Part shown: positions 8,962 through 14,635 of the stretch, in pieces
Layout: each line of letters begins with the position of its first letter
Position numbering within the stretch: position 1 is the first letter of the stretch
NCBI RefSeq assembly: GCF_015751765.1
Contig: NZ_JADOTX010000001.1
Location: 6,262,001 to 6,326,000, forward strand
Length of the DNA: 64,000 bases
From: Micromonospora ureilytica
GTDB taxonomy: Bacteria; Actinomycetota; Actinomycetes; Mycobacteriales; Micromonosporaceae
Direction: 5' to 3'
The notes under the pieces: generated by a model
What the model saw: the letters and a program-made list of their open reading frames with translations, nothing else
Databases searched by the model: none
Told to the model about the DNA's origin: nothing
Position numbers and translations under genes: made by a program

Positions 8962-9328
8962 TTACCTTGTGCTGGGTTCAATTGGAGCGGAGGCGCATAC
9001 CTGAGTTGGTGTCGGCGCGCCTGGGCGAATCCGGACGTAGTGGTGGCAAGGCGGCCCGGAAAAGGATGCCTCACGGGTGCTCGTACGAGACTGTGGTGGG
9101 GATTTGGCGGGTGGACCCGGAGCGCCCTGAGCCTGCCGGCGATTGCCGGCCCGACGGGTCAGGGCGGCCCTAGGGCGTCCGCGCCGCGATGCAAAGCACC
9201 TTGACGCTGAAGGGGCGACCCCGTAATGGCCGTAGAGCGTCTGCCGCAGCGACCGGCGCTCGTCGTGGCGGCGGCGCGTACGGCCAGTTGCGGGCGTCCC
9301 TGAGCGTGTATCGAAGGTGCGCACGCTT
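8962..9328. other. Non-coding region between the hsd operon and a convergent regulator
   Basis: No gene is recognised. It holds the composite hairpin at 9124-9165. Short frames here are Arg/Gly-rich and unconvincing. Confidence 0.5.
9124..9165. terminator. Composite hairpin between convergent hsdS and gntR genes
   Basis: Outer arms GCCCTGA (9124-9130) and TCAGGGC (9159-9165) pair exactly. Inside is a second stem, GCCGGC-GATT-GCCGGC (9135-9150). It sits between convergent genes and may terminate both. Confidence 0.45.
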
Positions 9329-9751
9329 CTACTGGTTCGATTGAAGCAGTCGGTAGGTTCTGACGACTATTCTGACGGCTCCATTAGACCGGCCGACCCG
9401 CTGTTGTTCGATGAGAGTCGCATCAATATCTACATCGAAGAGGGCTGCAAGCTCGGGGTCTGCGGGGATCTGCCTTTCTCGCGTTTCCGAGTCGGACCCC
9501 TCTTCTAGCCCGCGCTCGTGCAGCTTGGCACTCGCGTAGGTGCCGCGCCCGTGTTCGGTAGCGACCAGGCACGCATCTCGTAAGACCGCTATGGCCTGAC
9601 GGATCGTACCGCGGGCTGCCTGGAATTCGGCGCTGAGGGCGCTCTCAGCCGGTAGGAGAGTGCCCCCCGGGATGGCACCACTCTCGATGCGCTCCTTGAG
9701 CTCATCCGCGATGGCGCGATAGCGGGGTTGACCGTAGTGCGGGGTGGGCAC
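9329..9751 (-). CDS. GntR-family transcriptional regulator, short form
   Basis: 140 residues from the minus-strand GTG at 9751-9749; the frame stays open further upstream but that part is low-complexity. The N-terminal winged helix-turn-helix is clear: RYRAIADELKERIESGAI, then LLPAESALSAEF and RGTIRQAIAVLRDACLV, ending in the wing HGRGTYA. Only about 60 residues follow, so the UTRA ligand-binding domain of HutC-type relatives is mostly missing. A short relic may remain (LAALFDVDIDATLIEQQRVGR, VVRTYRLL). AICE regulators of this family (KorSA type) repress transfer and replication genes. An inverted repeat at 9810-9838 lies just upstream and is a plausible operator. Confidence 0.85.
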   Translation of the reverse strand: MPTPHYGQPRYRAIADELKERIESGAIPGGTLLPAESALSAEFQAARGTIRQAIAVLRDACLVATEHGRGTYASAKLHERGLEEGSDSETRERQIPADPELAALFDVDIDATLIEQQRVGRSNGAVRIVVRTYRLLQSNQ

Positions 9752-10076
9752 CTGCTCACCGTACCTGGCGCTTGTCTTACCAAGTGCCAACCAGATGACC
9801 TGTTTCGACGTATAGACAACTCGTCCACTTGTAGATACGTTTCTTCCTGTGCGGCTGGGGTGACGGCTCGTGTCAGGGGTCTTCTCGCGCTGGCCCTGGT
9901 CGCACCTGAGGCGCGGCGTCCTGTCGGACCGGTTGCGGTAGCCGCGCGGTACAAGTTGGCTCGGCGATACCCGACCCGTCCGGCGTCGGACGGTGCGCCG
10001 TGCCTTCATCCGGGCCGGTGGCCGGCTGCATTCCCCCGTAGCTGGCCACCGGTCTCCGCTTACCTGTGGAGGTGCG
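9752..10076. other. Regulatory intergenic region between divergent AICE genes
   Basis: No convincing gene. It contains the imperfect inverted repeat at 9810-9838 and presumably divergent promoters for the minus-strand gntR gene and the plus-strand small-gene operon that begins at 10077. Confidence 0.5.
9810..9838. promoter_or_regulatory. Putative GntR operator (inverted repeat)
   Basis: GTATAGACAA (9810-9819) and TTGTAGATAC (9829-9838) are inverted copies matching at 8 of 10 positions around a 9-nt centre. It lies about 60 bp upstream of the GntR start on the minus strand. AT-rich TTGT...ACAA palindromes are typical GntR/HutC targets. Autoregulation is inference. Confidence 0.5.
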
Positions 10077-10307
10077 ATGTCCGGCTCTCACCGTCGGCAC
10101 CATTGGCTCTCGTCCTGGTGGTCTCGGAGGCGCCCATCTGTCCGGGATGCCAGCAGCATCGGTCAATCGAATCCCCGCGGGGCTTCTACGACCTCCTCGC
10201 CGCGGTGGTCGACAGGCGCTACCCGTCAATTGCCTGTGATCCGGTATTCGCCCTTGATGACACGGGCCCAACTCTTCCGAGGCAACGGCGGGCGGTGGGC
10301 GCGATGA
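10077..10307 (+). CDS. Small hypothetical protein of the AICE
   Basis: 76 codons. Support comes from a good ribosome-binding site (GGAGGTG at 10068-10074, just before the ATG) and a 4-bp ATGA overlap with the next gene at 10304. The product is basic and Trp/Ser-rich (begins MSGSHRRHHWLSSWWSRRR) and matches no family I recognise. Another frame across the same bases also looks moderately coding, so the call is uncertain. If real, it is the first gene of the 10077-11947 group. Confidence 0.4.
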   Translation: MSGSHRRHHWLSSWWSRRRPSVRDASSIGQSNPRGASTTSSPRWSTGATRQLPVIRYSPLMTRAQLFRGNGGRWAR

Positions 10308-10639
10308 GTCGTACGAACAAGCCGGCTGCCGTCACGAGCCACCCGGACTGGTGCGCCCCAGATCGCTGCGGTTACCTGGTGCCGCCCGTGATGACGCACA
10401 TGGCCCGCCGTCATCGCGGCCCCATGCAGCGGGCGGGCGACAGTCGGGCGGGCGGCCTTGTCGTCACTTACCTCATCAGCAGCGAGGCGCTGGGCGGTCC
10501 CATGGTCGGTGTTCATGTGACGTGCCGGGCCGGGAACGCCTGGGCGGAACTGTCCTTGCCGCAGGCAGCCCAACTGGTCGAGCAACTTCGCGGATCGCTG
10601 GCCCAGGCCAACGGGCAGCAGGGGACCGGCGATGAGTGA
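10304..10639 (+). CDS. DUF6907-like small AICE protein, copy 1
   Basis: 111 residues from the ATG at 10304, which overlaps the upstream stop as ATGA. The start of the protein has HPDWCAPDRC (about residues 13-22) followed by a His-rich stretch (THMARRHRGPM), resembling a small metal-binding site. The rest forms an alternating pattern ending LPQAAQLVEQLRGSLAQA. Proteins with HPxWC plus a later C and H are annotated as DUF6907 in actinobacterial mobile elements; the function is unknown. The next gene is a diverged paralogue with the same layout. Overlaps it by 8 bp. Confidence 0.75.
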   Translation: MSRTNKPAAVTSHPDWCAPDRCGYLVPPVMTHMARRHRGPMQRAGDSRAGGLVVTYLISSEALGGPMVGVHVTCRAGNAWAELSLPQAAQLVEQLRGSLAQANGQQGTGDE

Positions 10640-10976
10640 GGGTGCTGCCATCCCAAAGAGGCCGTGGCCGTCGTCGATCGCACCGGTCGTGTGCCCGGTC
10701 TGGTGTCGAGGCTGCGGACCGAACGATCCGATGCACCGCGGGCTTCTCAGCACCATTGGGCGGGAGCGGACCGGCTGGGTCACCGTCCAACTGGTCGTTG
10801 ACCGGTTCGCCCGCCGGGACCTGGCCGTGAAGCTCGACGCGACCCGTTACGGCGCTACGCAGACCGTGCTCCTGTCGTCCGCGCAGGTGGACCGGCTCAT
10901 TGACGAGCTGGTCTACGCCCAGCTGGAGATGCTGACACCGGCGGATGGCGGCGAGCGGGCCGGAGAGACGCGGTGA
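10632..10976 (+). CDS. DUF6907-like small AICE protein, copy 2
   Basis: 114 residues. Same plan as its upstream neighbour: CPVWCRGCG (about 21-29) and MHRGLL near the N-terminus, then a beta-rich stretch and a terminal helix (LSSAQVDRLIDELVYAQLEML). The paired Cys/His spacing suggests metal binding, which is inference. The tandem copies overlap by 8 bp and are probably co-translated. The stop lies beside the GntR regulator, whose frame is open back to 10973. Confidence 0.75.
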   Translation: MSEGAAIPKRPWPSSIAPVVCPVWCRGCGPNDPMHRGLLSTIGRERTGWVTVQLVVDRFARRDLAVKLDATRYGATQTVLLSSAQVDRLIDELVYAQLEMLTPADGGERAGETR

Positions 10977-11099
10977 ACGCCAACACCCGTCGGGGCTCAG
11001 CCGTTCCTCGTACTCCTGGCCTGCGCTCTGCGCGGCCACCGCGCGCAGCGGTAGCCGTACCGCCGGTTCCTGAGCGGCCCGCTGGCGGGACTACCTGGC

Positions 11100-11115
11100 A
11101 GACGTTGGAACGTCT
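11100..11115. promoter_or_regulatory. Palindromic operator upstream of the GntR/UTRA gene
   Basis: AGACGTTGGAACGTCT is a perfect 7-bp inverted repeat around GG. AGGGGG follows directly, then the GTG start at 11126. Position and form fit an autoregulatory GntR operator. If transcription starts here, the upstream extension of the reading frame to 10973 is not the main product. Confidence 0.6.
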
Positions 11116-11125
11116 AGGGGGTACG

Positions 11126-11947
11126 GTGACCGGTGTGCAAGGCCGGGACTGGCGCCCTCGCTACCTGCAACTCGCGGAAGAGTTGCGGGCGAAGATCGTG
11201 AGCGGGGAACTTGCCCCCGGCACCCTGATGCCCAGCGAAACCGAGCTGGCAGACACCTCGGGCCTGTCACGCACAAGCGTCCGCAACGCCATCCGGCAGC
11301 TCCGCGAATGGGGCCTGGTCCGCGCGGAGCAGGGGCGCGGCACCTACGTGAGGGCACCCCGCCAGCGGGTACGCCGTCGCAACACCGAGCGGTACCAGTG
11401 GGAGAAGGATCGCGTCCTGCTCGACGAGGACGAGCGGCTGAAGACCGGTGCCACCGAGCACGACACCGGCCTGACCGTCGACGATCTGAAGTTCCACGCC
11501 GAGTACTCCCGGGTTGAGGCTGATGCGGAGATGGCGGCGGCCTTGCAGGTCGAGCCGGGCACTTCGCTGCTGCGCCGGGTCTACTGGACGTCGTCACGGC
11601 ACGAGAACGCGCCGCTGACGGTGTCGTACTCCTACCTGCCCTACGACCTCGTGGCCGCGAACCCGGACCTGCTCGACGCAGGCAAGGAGCCGTGGCCGGG
11701 GGGGACGCAACACCAGCTCCACACGCTCGGCATTGAGTTGGACCGGATCGACGACGAGATCCGCGCCCGTCCGCCGTCGCCGGATGAGGCCGAGTTGCTG
11801 GACATCGACCCGGGCGTCTCCGTGCTCACCGTGCGGAAGACTTCGACCGACACCACCGGCCGGGTCGTAGAGGTCGCCGACGTGGTGATGCCGGGCGACC
11901 GCACCGAGCTTGTCTACTCCCACAAACTCCAGCGGTGGAAAACTTGA
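11126..11947 (+). CDS. GntR/HutC-type regulator with UTRA domain (KorSA-like)
   Basis: 273 residues from the GTG at 11126, chosen because AGGGGG (11116-11121) precedes it and a palindrome lies just upstream. A GTG at 10973, overlapping the previous stop, would add 51 low-complexity residues and cannot be excluded. The N-terminal winged HTH (about 9-75) reads RYLQLAEELRAKIVSGEL, MPSETELADTSGLSRTSV and AEQGRGTYV. A UTRA effector domain (about 115-270) follows, with GTSLLRRVYWT, a YLPYDLV-type loop and TVRKTSTDTTGRVVEVADVV. AICE KorSA proteins of this architecture repress pra and transfer genes until released. The glycosyltransferase gene begins 13 bp inside its 3' end. Confidence 0.88.
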   Translation: MTGVQGRDWRPRYLQLAEELRAKIVSGELAPGTLMPSETELADTSGLSRTSVRNAIRQLREWGLVRAEQGRGTYVRAPRQRVRRRNTERYQWEKDRVLLDEDERLKTGATEHDTGLTVDDLKFHAEYSRVEADAEMAAALQVEPGTSLLRRVYWTSSRHENAPLTVSYSYLPYDLVAANPDLLDAGKEPWPGGTQHQLHTLGIELDRIDDEIRARPPSPDEAELLDIDPGVSVLTVRKTSTDTTGRVVEVADVVMPGDRTELVYSHKLQRWKT

Positions 11948-12711
11948 CACAGCTCGTCTCGGTCATCACCCCGGTTCACGCGCCCAGCATCGAACACCTG
12001 GCTGGCGCCTACGAGTCGTTGGCCAAGCAGGAGATGCCCGACGGCTGGGGCTGGGAATGGCTGGTTCAGGAGGATGGGCAGACCGGCGCCCTGGTCAACG
12101 CGCTGCCGGCAGATCCCCGGATCAGTCTGGGCACCGGCCGTCCCGGTGGGCCAGGTGTTGCCCGCACCCTCGCTCTCGCCCGAGTCTGCGGGCAACTCAT
12201 CAAGGTGCTGGACGCCGACGACAAGTTGACCCCGGGCGCACTTGCCCGGGACATCGCCGCGTTCGACGCGCACCCGCAGATCGGCTGGACCACCTCGCGG
12301 GTACTCGACCTGCTGCCCGACGGGTCGACCGCCGGATGGGACAAGGACCCGGCCGGCGGGGTCATCGACCGCGGTTCAGTCCTGGCGTTCTGGCAAGCCA
12401 ACGACTACCGAGCGTCGGTGCACCCGGCGACCCTGTGCCTGCGGCGAGATCTCGTTTTCGCCCTGGGCGGCTGGATGGCGCTTCCCGCCTCCGAAGACAC
12501 TGGCCTTCTGCTCGCCGCCAACACGGTCACTGCGGGCTACTTCACCCGGGAATATGGCCTGCTCTACCGCAAATGGCCCGGCCAGGTCACCAGCCAAGCC
12601 GCCCACCGTGAACCGGCCGAGTACCAGGCACGAATGCGGATCATCGAGGCCCGAGCCAACGCCCTGGCCTCGATGATCCCGAACGGCTTCGGCTGCAGCG
12701 CTACGGCGTAG
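11935..12711 (+). CDS. GT-A fold family 2 glycosyltransferase
   Basis: 258 residues. The opening VSVITPVHAPSIEHLAGAYESL is the GT2 nucleotide-binding strand. KVLDADDKLTPGAL holds the DxD metal site (DAD, about residues 94-96). The later ALGGWMALPASEDTGLLLAA matches the acceptor-side GG...ED motif of GT2 enzymes, and a C-terminal amphipathic tail follows. It would transfer a sugar from a nucleotide donor to an unknown acceptor. No transmembrane segment is seen. It overlaps the GntR gene by 13 bp, so it is probably co-expressed with the regulator. Such an enzyme is not part of the conjugation machinery; surface modification or regulator-linked cargo is inference. Confidence 0.85.
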   Translation: MENLTQLVSVITPVHAPSIEHLAGAYESLAKQEMPDGWGWEWLVQEDGQTGALVNALPADPRISLGTGRPGGPGVARTLALARVCGQLIKVLDADDKLTPGALARDIAAFDAHPQIGWTTSRVLDLLPDGSTAGWDKDPAGGVIDRGSVLAFWQANDYRASVHPATLCLRRDLVFALGGWMALPASEDTGLLLAANTVTAGYFTREYGLLYRKWPGQVTSQAAHREPAEYQARMRIIEARANALASMIPNGFGCSATA

Positions 12712-13150
12712 CCTCGTGCCCTGGCATCCCGTGGGTACGCCGCCGCTCCTTCATCTCCGCCTCGAAGATGTGCCGCCGACCGCCGGCTAGCTTCTCCCGC
12801 GCGTCCCGCTCGATCTCCTGGAACGCGGCGTAATAGCCGTCGTCGAACTCCTCCACGATCTGGAACGTCCACCGGCCGGGTAGCACGTTGCGCCCCAACA
12901 GCTCCTGCTCGACCCGGTCGGCCATCTCGTCGTGTCCGGCCTCACGGAGCAGCTTCACCACCCGGTCGAGGGTGAGATCCGCGCCACCGACGAGCTGGTG
13001 CGCCGAGTAGAGGTGCCCTCGCACTCGGTGGATCGTCTCCAGTGCCTTGCTGAGTTCACCCAGCGCCTCGATGGTCTTGTCATCCACGCCTGCCGGACGC
13101 GCGTGGCGCTGGTCGGCGGATCGGTTGTCCTGCTTGTGCTTGTGCCCCAT
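12701..13150 (-). CDS. Conserved-looking hypothetical protein, charged and helical
   Basis: 149 residues from the minus-strand ATG at 13150, preceded by GGAG with good spacing; the frame extends upstream but without such a site. The protein is mostly helical and charged: DDKTIEALGELSKALETI, LDRVVKLLREAGHDEMADRV and YAAFQEIERDAREKL. It includes an aromatic patch (RWTFQIVEEFDDGYYAAF). No known domain is recognised. It converges with the glycosyltransferase and the two stops overlap by 11 bp. Confidence 0.75.
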   Translation of the reverse strand: MGHKHKQDNRSADQRHARPAGVDDKTIEALGELSKALETIHRVRGHLYSAHQLVGGADLTLDRVVKLLREAGHDEMADRVEQELLGRNVLPGRWTFQIVEEFDDGYYAAFQEIERDAREKLAGGRRHIFEAEMKERRRTHGMPGHEATP

Positions 13151-13444
13151 AGCGCTCCGATACCCCAGAAGTAGCTCCCGAAGCTGGCGGTCATTGAAGT
13201 GCGTCGCCAGTCCTCTGTTACAGGGGCCGCCAGCAGACGTCAAGCACGACACGGCTCATGGCTAATAGATCGAGGAAAGAATCCCGCCGCGCAGCAATTA
13301 TTGGGCGTCGGTTGCGATTCTCCTCGCGTGTATGACTATGATTCTTTCCGAGCCAGACTCGGCCGACCACGCGGCGCGCAACTAGCACGATCGCCTTCCC
13401 ATCCTAGGGAAGCGATCTCTTATGTCGCCGCAGGGAGGTGAAGT
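13151..13444. other. Divergent intergenic region
   Basis: No gene. It separates the minus-strand 149-aa gene from the small plus-strand membrane gene and presumably carries both promoters. GAAAGAATC (near 13274) and GATTCTTTC (near 13341) form a widely spaced inverted repeat that could be a shared operator. Confidence 0.4.
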
Positions 13445-13627
13445 ATGGCCAAGCCCCCCAGGAAGTCCAGGCCGCGCGTATCGCGAGGTCGGGTACTAAG
13501 GATCGCCGCTCGTTGGCGCCGCTACGTGGTGGGTGCGTTGAGCTGGCTCTTTAAGCTCAGCGCACCCATCGTGGTGTCGTTACTCGTAGCGATGTTCCGC
13601 GATGGGGATGGGGGCCGACCTACCTAG
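13445..13627 (+). CDS. Small single-pass membrane protein
   Basis: 60 residues. A strong ribosome-binding site (GGGAGGTGA, 13433-13441) and an ATG start support translation. The N-terminal half is very basic (MAKPPRKSRPRVSRGRVLRI). One hydrophobic helix follows (about 33-50, WLFKLSAPIVVSLLVAMF), then a short acidic tail. The layout suggests a positive-inside membrane peptide. Its function is unknown; small membrane proteins in AICEs are often spread or entry-exclusion factors, which is inference only. A 14-bp palindrome (CCTACCTAGGTAGG) overlaps the stop codon. Confidence 0.6.
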   Translation: MAKPPRKSRPRVSRGRVLRIAARWRRYVVGALSWLFKLSAPIVVSLLVAMFRDGDGGRPT

Positions 13628-13746
13628 GTAGGCCGGCCCTCCGCGGGCTCCCGCCTTTGCTTTCAGCGGCCATGGCGGGGGCCCGTCCTTTCATGGTGAC
13701 CTTTCCACTCTTCGCAATCGGCCACCACGTTCTGTGGTAGTAGCTA

Positions 13747-13768
13747 GTGCGTTGAACGTTCAACGCAC
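13747..13768. repeat. Perfect 22-bp palindrome
   Basis: GTGCGTTGAAC (13747-13757) is followed immediately by its reverse complement (13758-13768). Such a gap-free palindrome is typical of a dimeric regulator binding site. Confidence 0.85.
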
Positions 13769-14014
13769 TGAACTTCCAAAATCAAGTCTTTGGAAGTGCA
13801 CTCTACACGCCGTCCTTCAGTTGCAGTATCTACTGCGTTACGCATATCAGTACTGGCGAAGCGAACATGCCACTCGCTTCGTCGGTCACCACTGCCCGCG
13901 TCATCGTCTAACGCTGCCGATGCGCTAGCAGACCTGCTTGCTAGCTAGCAGCCTAGCTATCGCCCTAGCTATCACTCCACCTATCGCTGCTCCTGACACC
14001 TTCCCGCCGCGAGC

Positions 14015-14075
14015 TTGTTGACTTGTCTGCCAAGTGCCGTCTACCTTGGACGCAACTTGGCAGACAAGTTAACAA
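14015..14075. promoter_or_regulatory. Paired operator-like inverted repeat upstream of pra
   Basis: Arms 14015-14035 and 14055-14075 are 21 bp with one mismatch, around a 19-nt centre. Each arm contains ACTTGTCTGCCAAGT or its complement, itself a palindrome (ACTTG...CAAGT). The layout is two operator sites in inverted orientation, just upstream of the pra ribosome-binding site (GGAGG near 14079). GntR-type KorSA control of pra is known in pSAM2; binding here is inferred. Confidence 0.65.
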
Positions 14076-14090
14076 GTTGGAGGTTGAGCG

Positions 14091-14486
14091 ATGGCTCTGC
14101 GAGGCGGCACCAGGTTCGCGGTGCGGTGTGAGGACGTGTTCCCGGCGGGGTGCGCGTTGGTGCCCGAGTCCCTGGGCGAGGTCGAGGACTACGACGAGAA
14201 GACCGGCCGGCGTAGCCCGGCGAAGGACAAGCTGACCGGCCAGCGGGTGTGGCAGGTCCGGGTGATGGACCTGGACCCGGAGCTGGGGAAGCGGTCGCGG
14301 GAGACGACGGTGAAGATCTCGGCGGACTACCAGCCGGTGCCGCCGACGGGTGGCCTGTTCGAGGCGGTGGAGTTCGACGGCATGACCGTCACGCCGTACG
14401 TGGGCAACAACGGTCGGATGGCGTATTCGCTGCGGGCGACCGGGATGCGTGCCCCGGCGGGCGTGGCCACGAAGGCGGCGCAGTAG
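14091..14486 (+). CDS. pra: Pra-like activator of AICE replication, integration and excision
   Basis: 131 residues. It shows the family pattern of AICE Pra proteins: a FAVRCEDVFPAGCALV start, an acidic DYDEKTG segment, KDKLTGQRVWQVRVMDLDP (about 44-62), and the conserved end VEFDGMTVTPYV plus GRMAYSLRATGMRAP. In pSAM2, Pra activates the rep-xis-int genes and is repressed by KorSA; that role is transferred by similarity. It is preceded by a good Shine-Dalgarno and the paired operator at 14015-14075, and followed by a hairpin at 14500-14539. Confidence 0.8.
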   Translation: MALRGGTRFAVRCEDVFPAGCALVPESLGEVEDYDEKTGRRSPAKDKLTGQRVWQVRVMDLDPELGKRSRETTVKISADYQPVPPTGGLFEAVEFDGMTVTPYVGNNGRMAYSLRATGMRAPAGVATKAAQ

Positions 14487-14499
14487 CCGCACATGGTGG

Positions 14500-14539
14500 G
14501 GGCGGGGCTGTCAGGTCTTGGCGGACGGCAGCCCCGCCC
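14500..14539 (+). terminator. Hairpin after pra
   Basis: GGGCGGGGCTG (14500-14510) and CAGCCCCGCCC (14529-14539) pair perfectly over 11 bp around an 18-nt loop, followed by TCTGTCTCTTT. It could terminate or attenuate transcription between pra and the transfer genes. Confidence 0.6.
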
Positions 14540-14578
14540 TCTGTCTCTTTCCCCTGCTCTGTCGAGAGAGGTAGTGAC

Positions 14579-14635
14579 ATGTCCAAGCGTATGCCCGCCG
14601 TCCTGCGGCGGCCCACAGTGGCGGGTGCGCGATGA
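14579..14635 (+). CDS. 18-codon micro-orf coupled to traSA
   Basis: ATG at 14579 encodes MSKRMPAVLRRPTVAGAR and stops at 14633-14635. Its stop overlaps the traSA ATG (14632) as ATGA, and GAGAGAGG precedes its start. That arrangement suggests translational coupling: ribosomes finishing the peptide would start traSA, which lacks a clear ribosome-binding site of its own. The peptide is strongly basic. Confidence 0.5.
   Translation: MSKRMPAVLRRPTVAGAR

Larger units (their letters stand above)
13628..14090. other. Non-coding block crowded with inverted repeats (possible AICE origin or control region)
   Basis: 463 bp with no credible gene but at least six inverted repeats: a perfect 22-bp palindrome (13747-13768), a 9-bp stem (13772-13797), a 6-bp stem (13823-13836), an 8-bp stem (13857-13881), a 7-bp stem (13924-13945) and a 21-bp pair (14015-14075). 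Repeated CCTAGCTATC-type strings lie at about 13952-13974. The block is more AT-rich than the genes beside it and lies directly upstream of pra. Candidate roles are promoter/operator for the transfer operon, plasmid-form origin or transfer locus (clt). None can be proved here. Confidence 0.6.

Noticed and set aside
9752..10303. Upstream extension of the first DUF6907-like gene back to 9728
   Set aside because: Covers the regulatory region and the operator-like repeat; the ATG at 10304 has the better context.
13734..13928. Short frame inside the inverted-repeat block
   Set aside because: No ribosome-binding site and built from palindromes.
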